From Marsupella aquatica (taxonomy: Eukaryota; Marchantiophyta): 64,000 bases of DNA. The position numbers and the translations under genes are program-made. The stretch is taken from contig OZ316899.1 of NCBI GenBank assembly GCA_973895155.1, forward strand, positions 4,588,001 to 4,652,000, given 5' to 3'. Under the pieces are notes generated by a model. The model saw nothing but the letters and a program-made list of their open reading frames with translations. It did no database searches and was not told the origin of the DNA. Positions 1 through 11,090 of the stretch are shown piece by piece (position 1 is the stretch's first letter; every line of letters starts with the position of its first letter).

Positions 1-1400
1 CTGTGATTTGTTGGGATATGTGAAATGCAAAGTTGTTGTCTGTAATTGTTTGCAATTGGTCCCAAATGTGGCCAATACTATTATAGTTGATGGCAATCTC
101 GGTATTGTCATCTTGTGTGGCAGGTTGAGGATCACTGATTTATGTGGGGACTGGGTTTGGATGTGCAGGAGGTACATTCCTCCGTTGTCATAGTTGTTTG
201 TCGGATGAGCCTATTGGGCAACCACGTTTTGCTCTTGGGGCCACCTCTGGTGCAAATGGACGTGCCATCTGTATTCTCAATGATGTGTTTGCTGCGGGCG
301 CATGTGATCTTGTTACTTTGACGGCATCTGCAAAGTCATCCGGTAATTGCTCCAACATCCGTGTGAGGTATAGGATTTGTTGGCCGGACTTCAGTATCTG
401 TTTGGCTAGTCCTAGGATTGTTCCAGATTTCAGATTGTGTTTGCCATTTGAGCTTGGTAATATTGTGCTCCCCAAGACTTGTTGTGGTACTCAACCCAGG
501 GAAGATGTTCTCATAGAAGTGACAGTCTGCAAACCGTGATTTGAAAATGTCTCCTATAGTTGGTTCCAGGTATTTGATGATAGAGTTGGAGTCAAATCCT
601 ATTTATATCCCTTTCTGCCATTGGGGTCCCATCTTGGTTCTTTTGGGGCCCATAATGGGCACCAAGACTTGGCAGCCAAATGTCCTCCAGTGAGATATAG
701 TAGGGGTGTTACCAAATGCGAGGTGGTGAGGGGATCTAGAGTTGAAGGCAGATGGGCGGTATAGTATCAAGGTAGCAGCATGGAGGATGGCATGTCCCCA
801 TGCGCAGGTGGGAAGGTTGGACTCCATCAGTAGAGGGCAGGCAATCGTCTACAAACGTTTGATAAGTGATTCAATAATCCCATCTGAAAATGAACGTGGG
901 TCACTGGATATTGAATGTCTATGCCCACTGTCTCACAAAAATCATCAAAGGTTTTAGAGGTAAACTCACCAGCGTTGTCCACTCTAATGACTCAAATGGG
1001 GTAGTCAGGAAATTGGGCTTTCAATCGGAGTATATGTGCAAGAAGGCGGGGGAAGACCATGTTTTGTGTAGACAATAGAGAGTCTCATGACCATTTGGAT
1101 GAGGCACAGATGATGGCCAAGAAGAATCGGAAGGGACCTCTTGGGGGTTCAATTGGGCCACATACATAAGCATGGTATCCTCTGCTCGGTTTTGGACAGT
1201 GGAGGTTTGATGATTAGTTTGCCTTGTGAGCAGGCCAAACACGGAATTTTCATGGATGTTGGGTGTACTATCTTTGGTATTGTCGTCGGGGTGGAGCACA
1301 GGGAAGCAGCAAACCCAAGTCAGGATTATGCATCCGGACCAGTCTTCTCCCTTGATGAGTGCCGTGTTTGACTCGGGATGAGAAAATAGGCCTTTGTAAC
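1..1400 (-). pseudogene. Ty1/Copia pol fragment, integrase and linker
   Basis: A decayed Copia polyprotein read on the minus strand, running off the left edge. From 1400 downward several frames give, in order: the end of the integrase zinc-binding region (CLACSQGKL near 1230), the start of the integrase core (CGPIEPPRGPFRFF near 1140; VIRVDNAGEF near 970; the GIDIQYPVTHVHFQ stretch near 900), then AWGHAILHAATLI and FGCQVLVPIMGPKRTKMGPQ at 610-800. After that comes the conserved linker, with SIIKYLEPTIGD and FADCHFYENIFPGL at 480-590, QLPDDFADAVKVTRSHAPAA at 260-380, and EIAINYNSIGHIWDQ below 100. Several stops and frameshifts break it, so no protein is made. Reverse transcriptase would lie beyond the left edge. 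Family assignment is firm; exact frameshift points are not. Confidence 0.88.
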
Positions 1401-1410
1401 TACTTAACAA

Positions 1411-2380
1411 TCCTCTTCCGAGGGAACCCTTCTACAGCCCCGGGTTATCAAGCTTTGCACCAATATGAAGTGAACACCACTACAACTTTTCTACTACTAC
1501 TACTGTGTGGAAAGCCCCTTGGATATTCAAGAGACCTATACACCATTGATAAAAAAGGGGCACCAAGGCACGAACTACTTTTCTAAAGGCATGACTATGC
1601 ATAGTTCTTGTGATCCTAACTTTTGGTTTTGGTATCCTGGCTATAGGCTTCCGCACCCAACGTCCTATCATGATTGTATCCAGACCAAGTATAGGGCTAT
1701 GAGTTTGGTCTAGGCGTAGCCTAGACGTCCACTCGGAGTGCTCTACTTTGTCCGAACCTCCCCCAAGCACACCTTCTCCTATCCTGACCACGAGGTCACA
1801 AGATGGTACTCATTAGCGGAGGTGAACCCTTCCGACTGCGTCTGAACCACCCGAGGGATAGGAAAAAGGGGATACTACCTCTTTTCCCTTAGCCACCCCC
1901 GAATAGTGCATATGCCGCCAGAGCAATGTATAAAAGGCCCTCGTCCTATGGGTTATTCCATAGGGCGGAGACGAGAGGTGGAGCATAGGGGTGAATTTCC
2001 AGCTAGACTCCTAAACTCACCTCACCATTGGGGCTCTTCATCCTTACTCTTATCGTAGGCGAGACACATAGTCATCAAGAACAATTGAGCTCGTCCACTC
2101 TTGACACTGGTCCGGATAGTCTACAATACAGGGGAAAACCTCCTCTTATTGTCACTATTGTTAGCGTCCAAACCCTACTTCCTCAATGACATTCTCTATT
2201 GCGAATTCAATAAAGACTGACTTATCAGAATGGGAAAAGAACATTACACAACAACGCAATTCTGCTTGCAAGAATATGTACCATATAACTGAGCAATGCT
2301 CTCCCCCCTTTGCCTGTGACAGGCCAGGGGTTTAAATACTTTACATTCTGTCCTAAGAATGCCTGTCACTCTACCAAGCG
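1411..2380. other. Non-coding stretch with LTR-like signals
   Basis: No credible protein is seen. On the plus strand there is a TATAAAAG box at 1929-1936 followed by a perfect 7-bp hairpin (CCTATGG/CCATAGG, 1945-1964), then AATAAA at 2209-2214 about 280 bp downstream. This spacing resembles the U3-R boundary and polyadenylation signal of an LTR. No second LTR copy, primer-binding site or target duplication was found in the window, so the LTR reading is tentative. Confidence 0.3.
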
Positions 2381-2416
2381 ATGTGCTTTCCTAACCTAAT
2401 TCCATCCGCCACTCTT

Positions 2417-2965
2417 TCACTCCTCTGGCACAACAGGCGGCCGCCTTATTTCTCTTTCATGGGCGGCCTCCCATGCGGCTACCTCCGGATCCCTTGCTGC
2501 CACTGCCGTAATCCGGCGGCGAGTCCAACACTGTCGTTGGAGCTCATTCCGCTGTCTCAAGCGTTGTTCCTCCCGTTCCCCCGACGTCTCACCCGTGACT
2601 ACCCACCAATTGTGGTATTCTTTGTAAGTGTTAGGACCCCATTCGTCCTCAAGCTCAATTTTGTTGTCCAAGGTGTTAGGATTGGGTTGGTATACCATGA
2701 GGTACGCCCGAGTTGGCGTTGGTGGTCCTTCGCATCTAATTATGGGGTCCTCCCCCTTCAAGAATTTGGCACTTATTAATAAATTATACATCCGTGCAAC
2801 TGTTGGCCCCACCTGGCTAAACAGCTTCCACATAATCATCCCTTTACACTTCATCTTGCCATTAAGATCCACATTGACTTTGCCTGCTTGTCCGGATCGA
2901 TCCACCACCTCAATTAAAGAACGCGCAAAATAGTACCACCGGAAGTAGCGGGGGTTTGCAAGCAA
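2417..2965 (-). pseudogene. C-terminal part of an unrecognised decayed gene
   Basis: A 182-codon open stretch on the minus strand, downstream of and co-oriented with the pieces at 3.2-6.4 kb. The first half looks globular (RSLIEVVDRSGQAGK, MIMWKLFSQVGPTVARMYNL). The second half is charged and Arg/Glu-rich (GEREEQRLRQRNELQRQC, ITAVAARDPEVAAWEAA). I do not recognise a domain. Order and strand suggest it is the 3' part of one gene or element ORF reaching up to about 6.4 kb. Confidence 0.4.
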
Positions 2966-3212
2966 ACGCCCAAAAGGATATCAATTTGTAAGGGCATTTA
3001 TCCACCACCGAAGTTGAGCCAAAAGACTTAATGGTGGGTCGGTCTCATGCTAGCTGGGGCAGTCGCATCCTAACCCGGGGATCATGCTGCCATATTGAAT
3101 GATATACAGCTATAGGGTTGGTGTTGATGTGTAGACCAAACCTATCATCGTCTACAAGCTCCCGGAAGAATTGGTGTGGTGTCCAAAAGATTGCAGGTCC
3201 AAAGTAATTTCC

Positions 3213-4219
3213 TTATCTATAATTATGTACACTTGCCTCTAACCATCTAATTACATTCTCCGTAGGGGTCACCCTTTCCCAAAAGGCTGTCTTTTCCCAA
3301 ACACCCAGACTCAAATCAACTGGATCGAAGGGGAGCTCATCAGTTTGGATAGTGTCCCCCGCACAAGCCACTGCAGCTAGATCTCTACCTAGTGAATAAA
3401 AATGAGTCATGGCAATATGACTGAATTGGGGTAGAACGAGGAGGTCTACAAAGCTCATCCACTCGTTGGTTACTATAGGATGGGAGGTGTAGTAAGGATT
3501 GAAAATCACACTCGTCCCATTTCTCTCTCGTTGTGCCATCCGACCGTTTGGAGGAAAGTAACTAGGCGGGGCAGAATATACTTTCCACAGTTGGTGTGCA
3601 TTTCTCTTGCCGCCCAGGACTTCATCACTACTTCTACTAAATCAAAGACTTTCCTATGTACTGCCAAACTATAGAACCAATGGAGTTTCCGCGCCGGACA
3701 GTCGAGATGCATAGTATCTGCATTTGCCATGAGGGCCACATAATGGGGGTGGCCAGCGTGCTCCCGCTCCAGTTTGGACAGTGAGATTTGCGTGACTCTG
3801 CTGTTGGCCCTTCCTCCCAATCTAAAATACAAGTCTGTGGGTTGGGTGAACCCAATGGCTCCCGACCATTCAAAGAATGGAAGCATAAATCTGATCCGGA
3901 CCGGGATATCGTACCAAATCCGGTCGCAGTCGTCCGGACAAATAGCCCTCTTGTTAATCCCTGTTGCGGCCAAAATAACACGGAGGGTTTCCAACCCCAT
4001 AGCTCCATCAACTTCAATAGCATTTTGAGATGCTATCTTCTGCCCCGTGAATAGTTTCCACGAGTTTACACTCACCTTCTTGAATTGTTCCAGCCTCCTC
4101 TTGTGCACCAAATCTGCCAGTGCATCCTTCAATAACTTAGCTGTCGTGGCAGCCACATGCTGCAGGCTCTGCACTTCTAGGTCCCAGGCCTTGTAAGTGT
4201 CCATCAAAATCCGGACCAC
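3213..4219 (-). pseudogene. Central globular region of the same unrecognised gene
   Basis: Two overlapping frames on the minus strand, 4219-3506 and 3539-3213, meet at about 3.52 kb and look like one reading frame split by a frameshift. The first carries SWKLFTGQKIASQNAIEVDG, LPFFEWSGAIGFTQPTDLYF, HAGHPHYVALMANADTMHLD and CPARKLHWFYSLAVHRKVFD. The second carries NEWMSFVDLLVLPQFSHIAM. The composition is that of a folded protein and differs from the low-complexity coiled coil just upstream. I do not recognise the family. Similar gene-plus-coiled-coil layouts occur in repeated plant element ORFs, so a transposon origin is likely but unproven. Confidence 0.42.
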
Positions 4220-4258
4220 CTTACTGCATTGTTGGACGAGCTTCTTACGTGCTACTTC

Positions 4259-5000
4259 CTATAGCCATCTCTTCCTCTCCTTTTCTCTTCTTCCTCCTTC
4301 TTCTTCCAACGCAGCAACGTATGCCTGCTTCTCCTCTAATTGTCCTTGTAGCTCCTGATTCACTCTCCTTACTTCTTGGAGCTTCTCCTCACACTCCAAA
4401 GCCCCTAGTCTGGCTGACGCCTCTTTCTCTACGAGCTCTTCCGTTCTTTTCCCCTGCGCCGTCAGCTGGTCGAACAGCCGGAGTGCCAATTTTTCTCCTT
4501 CCCCTACTCTCTGTTCCAACTCTTCAATTACCCTTTGCAGCTCATCGGCCTTCTGTTGGGACACAAAACTGCACTTTGCATGCTGGGTGGTTACCTCCTC
4601 TTACTCCTCTTTGGCGGTCGACAAGAGGTGACTCCATTCTTCCTTCTTGTCAACCAACAGCTCCTGCAGCTTCTTTCTCTCCTTCTGGGCCTTTCCTAAC
4701 TTGACCTTTAGGGCCTGTGTCCCAACCTTCTCCGTCCGGACCGCCTCTCGGGCCTGTTGTAGGGTTGTGGTTGTTTCCTCATTTTTCTCCCTCGCTTTGT
4801 CGAGCAATCCCTCTGAGTCCTCCAGCTATTTCAATGCGAGCTTGTTAGATTTGGATTTCTTATGTACCTTTATATATGAGGAGTCGCTCAACCTTCTCTT
4901 CTGCTACCCTCAGCCTCTCCATGTCCCGCATCTTGCCTTCAGATTCCAAGATTGCCATCCTCGCCATTGCCTTGCTCTCCTTCAAATCCCTCAACTAGTA
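4259..5000 (-). pseudogene. Coiled-coil segment of the unrecognised gene
   Basis: Minus-strand frames 4807-4601 and 4564-4259 are almost entirely heptad-like and charged, for example LQQAREAVRTEKVGTQALKV, LQRVIEELEQRVGEGEKLAL and LECEEKLQEVRRVNQELQGQ. They are separated by stops near 4600 and 4565. The character continues upward to about 5.0 kb in broken form. This is a long coiled coil between the acidic-tailed region at 5.2-5.9 kb and the globular region at 3.2-4.2 kb. Coiled coils alone do not identify a family. Confidence 0.5.
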
Positions 5001-5237
5001 ACGTAGATCCCTGGTGTTGGGAATTGGCTTCCCACTTCCCTATGAATGCCAGATGTTGGGTGGGAGTCCTCAACTCTACCAGATTGGTGGTATCCGGAAG
5101 TTTGGACAGCGTGGGTTGTTGGAAGGTGGCATTCCTTCCTTCTTCTTCTTCTTCATCTTTGTCTTCATTTTCCTCCGGGAGGGTTACTGCCCTCCGTTTC
5201 CTTTTGAGGCTCTTGTGACATTGCTCGGCCTGCTCAC

Positions 5238-5879
5238 TCAGGTTTCGTAGGCTTTTGCTCCTCCCTCACTCTCTGCATCTGAGTTTTGAGGTGCTTCGCC
5301 CTCCTCTTCCTCCTCGTCAGTCTCAAAATCCTCTTCATTGTATTCCGGTGGATCCACATTAACATTAGCTATGGATCCCAACTCCGCCCTTACTGGTACT
5401 ATCTCCTGGGCTTCTTCTTGATCTTTTGACTCTGATTCTCCTGAGTTTGAATTGTCCGGTGGAGCTCTACTAACCGTCTCCAGGATCTCAAAAACATTGT
5501 GTACTACAACTCCTAGTTGATACGCTAATAGTGATGTGAACTTCGGACAGCCCTTCGCATTGATCACAGCTGATACACTTGCCTTCCATAGTTGAAGCGG
5601 ATGGAGGGATCCCACAAATAGGGCCCTTGCAATGGCAATTCTTGGTAGTGTGGCATGATGGTACCCGCTCTTAACCATCACCCACTTGGTGCAAAACTCT
5701 ATGAAGTTGCAATACTCCTTCTGCTGGATGGCACCAGACTGTATATTTCCCTGAGCTTCTTGCAATAGGCGAAGGTCCGGATATATCGCCTGTTGCAAGA
5801 AGCTCGCTATGCCTGATTCCTCCAGGGGGTCTACTTGGTACGTGAGAGGCAACCCTCCTACCCTAGGAAGATCGAACAT
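5238..5879 (-). pseudogene. N-terminal globular domain with acidic tail
   Basis: A 213-codon minus-strand frame. Residues 1-130 look folded (MFDLPRVGGLPLTYQVDPLE, KEYCNFIEFCTKWVMVKSGY, LYDP-like turns absent). Residues 140-213 are acidic and Ser-rich (YNEEDFETDEEEEEGEAPQN), like a linker into the coiled coil downstream. No known domain is recognised. The layout (folded domain, acidic linker, coiled coil) parallels the unrelated-looking element at 58.5-61.9 kb. Confidence 0.42.
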
Positions 5880-5952
5880 TGCACAGAGTTTTGGTTGGAG
5901 AAAGTATAAGTCTTTTCCCAGTACGTAATAAACATCCCCTCTGGTGACACTG

Positions 5953-6440
5953 TTAGCTTAGTGATTCGTGAACAGATTTCTCCTCCTTGAGATGTTGATA
6001 GATAGCGGTCCATTCGGACCAGGCCGTAAATCCTGGCTCTGTCAAGTAGTGGTCAACTTTCCTTGATATGTTGGACCTCTGTAATGGAGTTGCGGATCTT
6101 CTCTTTGGCCGATAGGGCTCCCTTCTTGTTCTTGGCCGGGGGAACCTCTGTTCTTTGTGCTCTTGCCGCTTCCATTTTTGCTCAATGTAAGTGAGGAGTG
6201 AGTGGATGATGCGGATGATCGCCAAGTGCTCTTGTAAGAGGGAGGGGTGGTTTGTCGAGCGTTTTGATGCATTATGGGACAAGAACTAGCCCGCCCCTTT
6301 GCCTTAAGCTCAAATGTGGTGCCTCTTTGGTTCGCAGACGTCCAGACGAATGGGACGGTTGTTGTCTCGTAATCGTGAAGTGCCTTGGTCAAGCGGCCCA
6401 ATTCTGACGATCCTAATCATGGCGTTATTTTGGTGGCGCA
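5953..6440 (-). pseudogene. 5' piece of the unrecognised gene
   Basis: Two minus-strand frames, 6401-6042 and 6282-5953, overlap and look like one frame broken near 6.2 kb. The lower one ends in KVDHYLTEPGFTAWSEWTAI followed by a charged stretch. A basic, Pro/Arg-rich part (RFPRPRTRREPYRPKRRSAT) precedes it. No domain is recognised. It lies 160-600 bp from the Helitron 3' end and is co-oriented with the pieces at 2.4-5.9 kb. Confidence 0.35.
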
Positions 6441-6576
6441 CATAATTGTCCCCTTTGCTCATGACTTGGTAAAGGTACGGTACCTATTGTGGCTGTGTAC
6501 GTAGCTTCCTCTTCCTTTGTTGACGGCGGTATCTTAAGTACATATTATGGCTATCCTAACTGTATTATGGTAATAA

Positions 6577-6602
6577 CTAGCCCCATGCCCGTGCATTGCA
6601 CA
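6577..6602 (-). other. Helitron 3' terminus (hairpin plus CTAG)
   Basis: On the minus strand GTGCAATGCAC (5-bp stem, 1-base loop), GGGCATGGGG and CTAG end the element, followed by host T. The CTRR-type end, the nearby short palindrome and the GCACGGGCAT core match plant Helitron 3' ends. Confidence 0.82.
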
Positions 6603-7215
6603 AAAGACATCGAGTGAGGGCAAGATTTTGAGTGAGAGCAAGACTTTGAGTGAGGGCAAGATGCCGAGGTGAGAGCAAGATGCCGAGGTGAGGGCAAGAT
6701 TTGGAGGTGAGGGAAAGATGTCGAGGTGAGGGCAAGATTTGGAAGTGAGGGCAAGATTTCAAGTGAGGGCAAGATGTCAACGTGAGGGCAAGATTTGGAG
6801 ATGAGGGAACGATGTCAAGGTGAGGGAAAGATGTCGAGGTGAGGGACAGATGTCGAGGTGAGGGCAAGATTTGGAAGTGAGGGCAAGATTTCAAGTGAGG
6901 GCAAGATGTCAACGTGAGGGCAAGATTTGGAGATGAGGGAAAGATGTCAAGGTGAGGGAAAGATGTCGAGGTGAGGGAAAGATGTCGAGGTGAGGGCAAG
7001 ATTTGGAAGTGAGGGCAAGATTTCAAGTGAGGGCAAGATGTCAACGTGAGGGCAAGATTTGGAGATGAGGGCAAGATTTCAAGTGAAGGCAAGATGTTGA
7101 GGTGAGGGCAAGATTTGGAGATGAGGGGCAAGATGTCAAAGTGAGAGCAAGATGTCGAGATGAGAGCAAGATGTCAAGATGAGAGCAACATGTGGAGGTG
7201 AAGGTAAGATTTTTG
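6601..7215. repeat. Minisatellite with a 132-bp higher-order unit
   Basis: Degenerate short units of about 19-23 bp of the type GTGAGGGCAAGATNT. A higher-order block recurs with exact 132-bp spacing: the same junction CGAGGTGAGGGCAAGATTTG is at 6722, 6854 and 6986. Because 132 is divisible by three, an open frame persists on the minus strand (repeats of PSSPNLALTLTSC and CPHLKSC), but that is a by-product of the repeat, not evidence of a gene. Confidence 0.92.
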
Positions 7216-7344
7216 AGGCGAGGCAAACATGGTTGTGCATTGCAAACTATATTTCAGGCAAAAAGTCAAAGAGATTAATACAAAAGTGATACAATCTTTA
7301 TTTAGGTGTTCAATAAAGAACCTCATCATATACAACATTTTTTG

Positions 7345-8694
7345 TCAACTTTGCTTGACCTCCTCAGAATCTGAAAGTAAAACCTTGATAGTTGTAGGTG
7401 ATGTTGCCCTTGAGAATGCTAAATACAATTGTAAATGACTAAATACAGGCTTTGAAAGTTTCAACCCTACATGTTCTAAAGTCTGACCTTGAGCCTTGTT
7501 TATGGTCATTGCATATGCCACTCGAACAGGAAATTGGACCCTACGTAATAAAAAAGGAAGTGACTCATCAGACGTCAACGGAATCCGTGGGATGTATGTA
7601 AGGGTCCCTGCATGTTTTCCTACAAGAACACGTGCCTCAATGACACGACGATTCATTGCTCTCACAATTAGCCGAGTACCATTGCACAACCCCAAAGAGT
7701 GATCTATATTCCTAAATAAAATGATAGGGCATCCAACCTTCAGTACCAGCTTATGAGGCGGCAGACCACTCCAGGTGAGTGTATTCAAGAACTCTATAGG
7801 GTAGAAATTCTCCCCTTCAAGCTGATCTGGACGATCTATGCTAAAAAACTCACTTGATTCCCCGGGAAGTCCTTCTAAGATAGAGTCGTTAATTTTTAGT
7901 GCCTCATCATTTGTTGGTGCCAGGATAGTTCTCTCACTTAAGAACCTATCATCCACATTAGCAAGAGTTGGGTATATTGCCTGAATCAATGATTCCACTC
8001 GTCCCCCATCCACCACCATAGACTCAGGGCAAGTAATAAGATTATTTGAAGGCCCTCCTTTTGGGAGTTTATCATCGCCCAATTGTAGTAGCCACTCCGC
8101 AAATGTAACATTACCAAATTCAAGAGAGGCATTAGTTCCTCTTGCCCGCATATTTTCAGTTAGCTTCAAAGTCCGTATACTACTCCACACATAAGACTTC
8201 TTCAAACACGACCCCACAATCTCCGGACTTGCCTTCACTAGAAGCACTTGTCAAAAACCACCTGCAAATACAACTACAACCCCTCCAAAGATTTGGTCGT
8301 TATCTCGTATGTCACGTAAAGTTCTATCCAATGCCTCCACTCCATGCCGATGGATCATGGGTGCTTCATCCCACAAAATAAAAGTTGCCCTCCGCAATAA
8401 TCTAGCAAGGTCAGATTGTTTTTGGATGCCGCATGTTGATGTCAAGATTGGTTTCAATGGTAGCTTGAATCTTGAGTGTGCGGTGCGACCTCCATCTAAC
8501 AAAAGACTTGCAATACCCGAGGAAGCTACGGCCAATGCAATGTCCCCATCTGCACGGACTCTCCAAAGTAGAACATTCTCCACAAATGTTTTGCCCGTCC
8601 CCCCCGATCCATCAATAAAGAATGTTGATCCATCTCGAGCCCTCACCGCTGCAATTATTGTAGTGTACGTTGCCCTTTGACCCTCGTTCAACAA
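7345..8694 (-). pseudogene. Helitron Pif1-type helicase domain, one in-frame stop
   Basis: The helicase half of the Helitron protein, which unwinds DNA during rolling-circle transposition. From 8694 down: MLNEGQRATYTTIIAAV, Walker A GSGGTGKT, the A-x-S-S-G-I-A-S-L-L motif, Walker B FILWDEAPM, then VVVFAGGF. A single TGA at about 8248-8250 interrupts the motif that normally reads GGDFRQ, after which QVLLVKASPEIV follows in the same frame. The last part contains the motif V/VI region: PVRVAYAMTINKAQGQTLEH and LYLAFSRAT, ending at 7345. Apart from the stop, the frame is continuous for about 450 codons, so the element decayed recently or the helicase is well preserved. The stop is compatible with a CGA-to-TGA change. 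Confidence 0.92.
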
Positions 8695-11018
8695 CGGCTC
8701 CTGCTCTTATCAACCGGTTTCTATTTTCTTCCTCTTGGAAAAACTCCATACCTGGTTCTGGAAGACCAAACTCTAGCAATGTTATACCCACACTTTTCAA
8801 AGCCTCATCCATCAAATGTAGAGCAAAGCTGTGTTGCTGCTGCTCCATAGAATCTAAGAAGCCCATTGATTGCAAATGATACCTACAATCATCACTCAAA
8901 TTGGATGCATGTTGTGTGCACAGGGCGCACGGCTTGGAAAACTCTCCAAACAACAATATTGTGATAAATAGTTGCCAAATTTGCGCACTGGTGTGCATGC
9001 TTGCTGCTTCTTGAAGCCATCTATCCCACTCCTCATCGTTCTCATACAAACCCCGGGCAAGAGCGGCGGCCTGAAAGGTTGGGTATACATTGCCCTCAAA
9101 TGTGCGAAGGTTGATGAATGATGTTGCACCTTTGATGTGAAGAAGAAGCGCCCTCAAGTAGTACCGTTCACCCGCCGCTGGTGGCACAAAATATATCCTA
9201 CCAATGCTAAACCCTCTTCTTCGTGGGTTCCATGCACGGGAGGATGCATCCCACACAAACTCATTGGGGAAATTGTTGTAGAAAAGTTGTTTCGCACGTT
9301 CATGTAATATGTTAGCTCTGAACCACCCTGTGAGGGTTGTGTCCCTATGAGATTCTCGTTGGACCACATCATTGATCTCAGAATCCTCATTGAACATTAC
9401 CAATTGTTCCCCCTCATAATGCACTTGCAACCTTTGGACTGAAGTAGTACTCTCAGACATTTCAAACTGATTGATGTGCCATACTCTTTCAGCAACAGAC
9501 ACATATCTGGCATCTAAATGTTCCTTTACTTCGTCTCGTTGCTCAACCTCCACCGTTGCTTTATCGTGCCCTTTATAACAGTACTTATATAAATACTTGA
9601 TTTCTTTAATTGAAGAACAAATCTCCACATTGATATGAGCATTAAATATCATGCTCAAATATGGACTATGAGGAACAACCCACCTATTGTCAAACTTAAA
9701 TGTGCTTCAATCTTTTGATAAACTACGGCCATCGTCCCGACGTCAATACATAGGATACCCATCATCTCCAAAAACTGTTTTGGATGAAAATGATTGCGGA
9801 TAGCCCTTGCTGCACTGTCCGTCGACCATGCAAGGTGAGTTTGGATACCCGCAACCGCATGGACCATGGACTTCTTAATAGTCTGATATAATTGGGGATA
9901 TACTCGTGCATCCGGTATCTCTGCCGAAACCAATTTGTCAACCAACTCCGGGGTGCGCAACTTATGTCGTTCCACCAATATTATCAGTATGTGGGCGTGC
10001 GGCAAACCCCTCTTCTTAAATTTGATGACATACATAAATCAATAGGTCTACCTAATACCCTTGCCTAAATGTCCGCCAACAGGGCCTTCAACTTAAGTTT
10101 GAACACTCTTGCCATAATGTCATCGCGGTCGGCCGGGGTCTGGTAGGGGTAGCACTCCGCTCTGATTTCAGGCCATTCAGGATTGCACGTAAAAGTTATG
10201 AAAAGGTCTGGAGGCCCATACGTTCGAACAACCGCCATGGCATCTTGATAGGCCTGCATCATATGCTGTGCACTACCTCCATAGGTTGATGGTAGAATAT
10301 AGGTCCTACCCACATCACTTGCTCGTGCGTCCTCATTTTGAACTGCATCTTGTAGCCCTTGATACAACTCGGTCCTTAGCTTCTTCTGATTATTACGAAT
10401 GTAGGTGAGTCATGTTTGATCAATACATGCATAAGCATCCACAATGTATTGCTTGAGAAATCATCCTCCACGAAGCAACCAATCATCTCCCCACCTTGCA
10501 TGTAACCTATACGCATAGTACTGAAGTTAGGTCACCTTCTTAGAACCATTTTGTCCACCCCTTGCTCCTACTTCAACAGCCACAATAATTCCATCTTGGA
10601 ATTCATGGCCTGCCAATGGGATGTCATAAGACCACCCATCTTGTCCATGAGGAAAAAGCAAAACATAATGGAGGGGAGCATACAACCAATGCCACTCACA
10701 AATCCTTTGTAGGCCACCATTCCTCTTCCTTAGGATTATGTCCCTACCACGTGTTTCAATATCTTCCTCTCCCACCATAATCACGCCAATTTCATTTGTG
10801 GTAGGCTTATTATAGCGCCTAGGGTCAGTATCTCACTCCGCTATAATACATAGCGATACCTCTGCCACCTCAGTGCCATCGATGCGGCTCCCCGTATTTT
10901 TGAAGAGCCCCATATATGGATTGTACGTATGCAGTATGTCTTGCAGTAAAGCTAACACAACATGATCCAATTGTGGCATCCTATTCATCCTACAACCCAA
11001 GAAAAAACCATGAGACAC
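8612..11018 (-). pseudogene. Helitron Rep (HUH nuclease) region
   Basis: Broken minus-strand frames in Helitron order. 11018-10527 gives PHLQ-like N-terminal repeats, then RRYNKPTTNEIGV and the LHYVLLFPHGQDGWSYD motif. 10367-10065 carries YQGLQDAVQNEDARASDVGR, SAQHMMQAYQDAMAVVRTYG and PDLFITFTCNPEWPEIRAEC, all Helitron-like N-domain signatures. 10035-9655 carries the HUH metal-binding motif in KRGLPHAHILIIL. 9658-8612 has the catalytic-tyrosine region IKYLYKYCYKGHDKATVE (two tyrosines) and then the region joining to the helicase at 8694. The Rep nicks and rejoins DNA at the element ends. Several stops and frameshifts make it non-functional as read. Confidence 0.88.
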
Positions 11019-11090
11019 AACTTACTTGAAACATAGTTACTTAGAATATTAAAGGAAAAACCTTTCAAGAATGTTGCACATATTACTTAT

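Noticed and set aside
6577-7226. Long minus-strand protein made of CPHLKSC and LPSSPNLALT repeats
   Set aside because: It is the translation of a minisatellite whose 132-bp unit is a multiple of three; no start context, domain or splice support.
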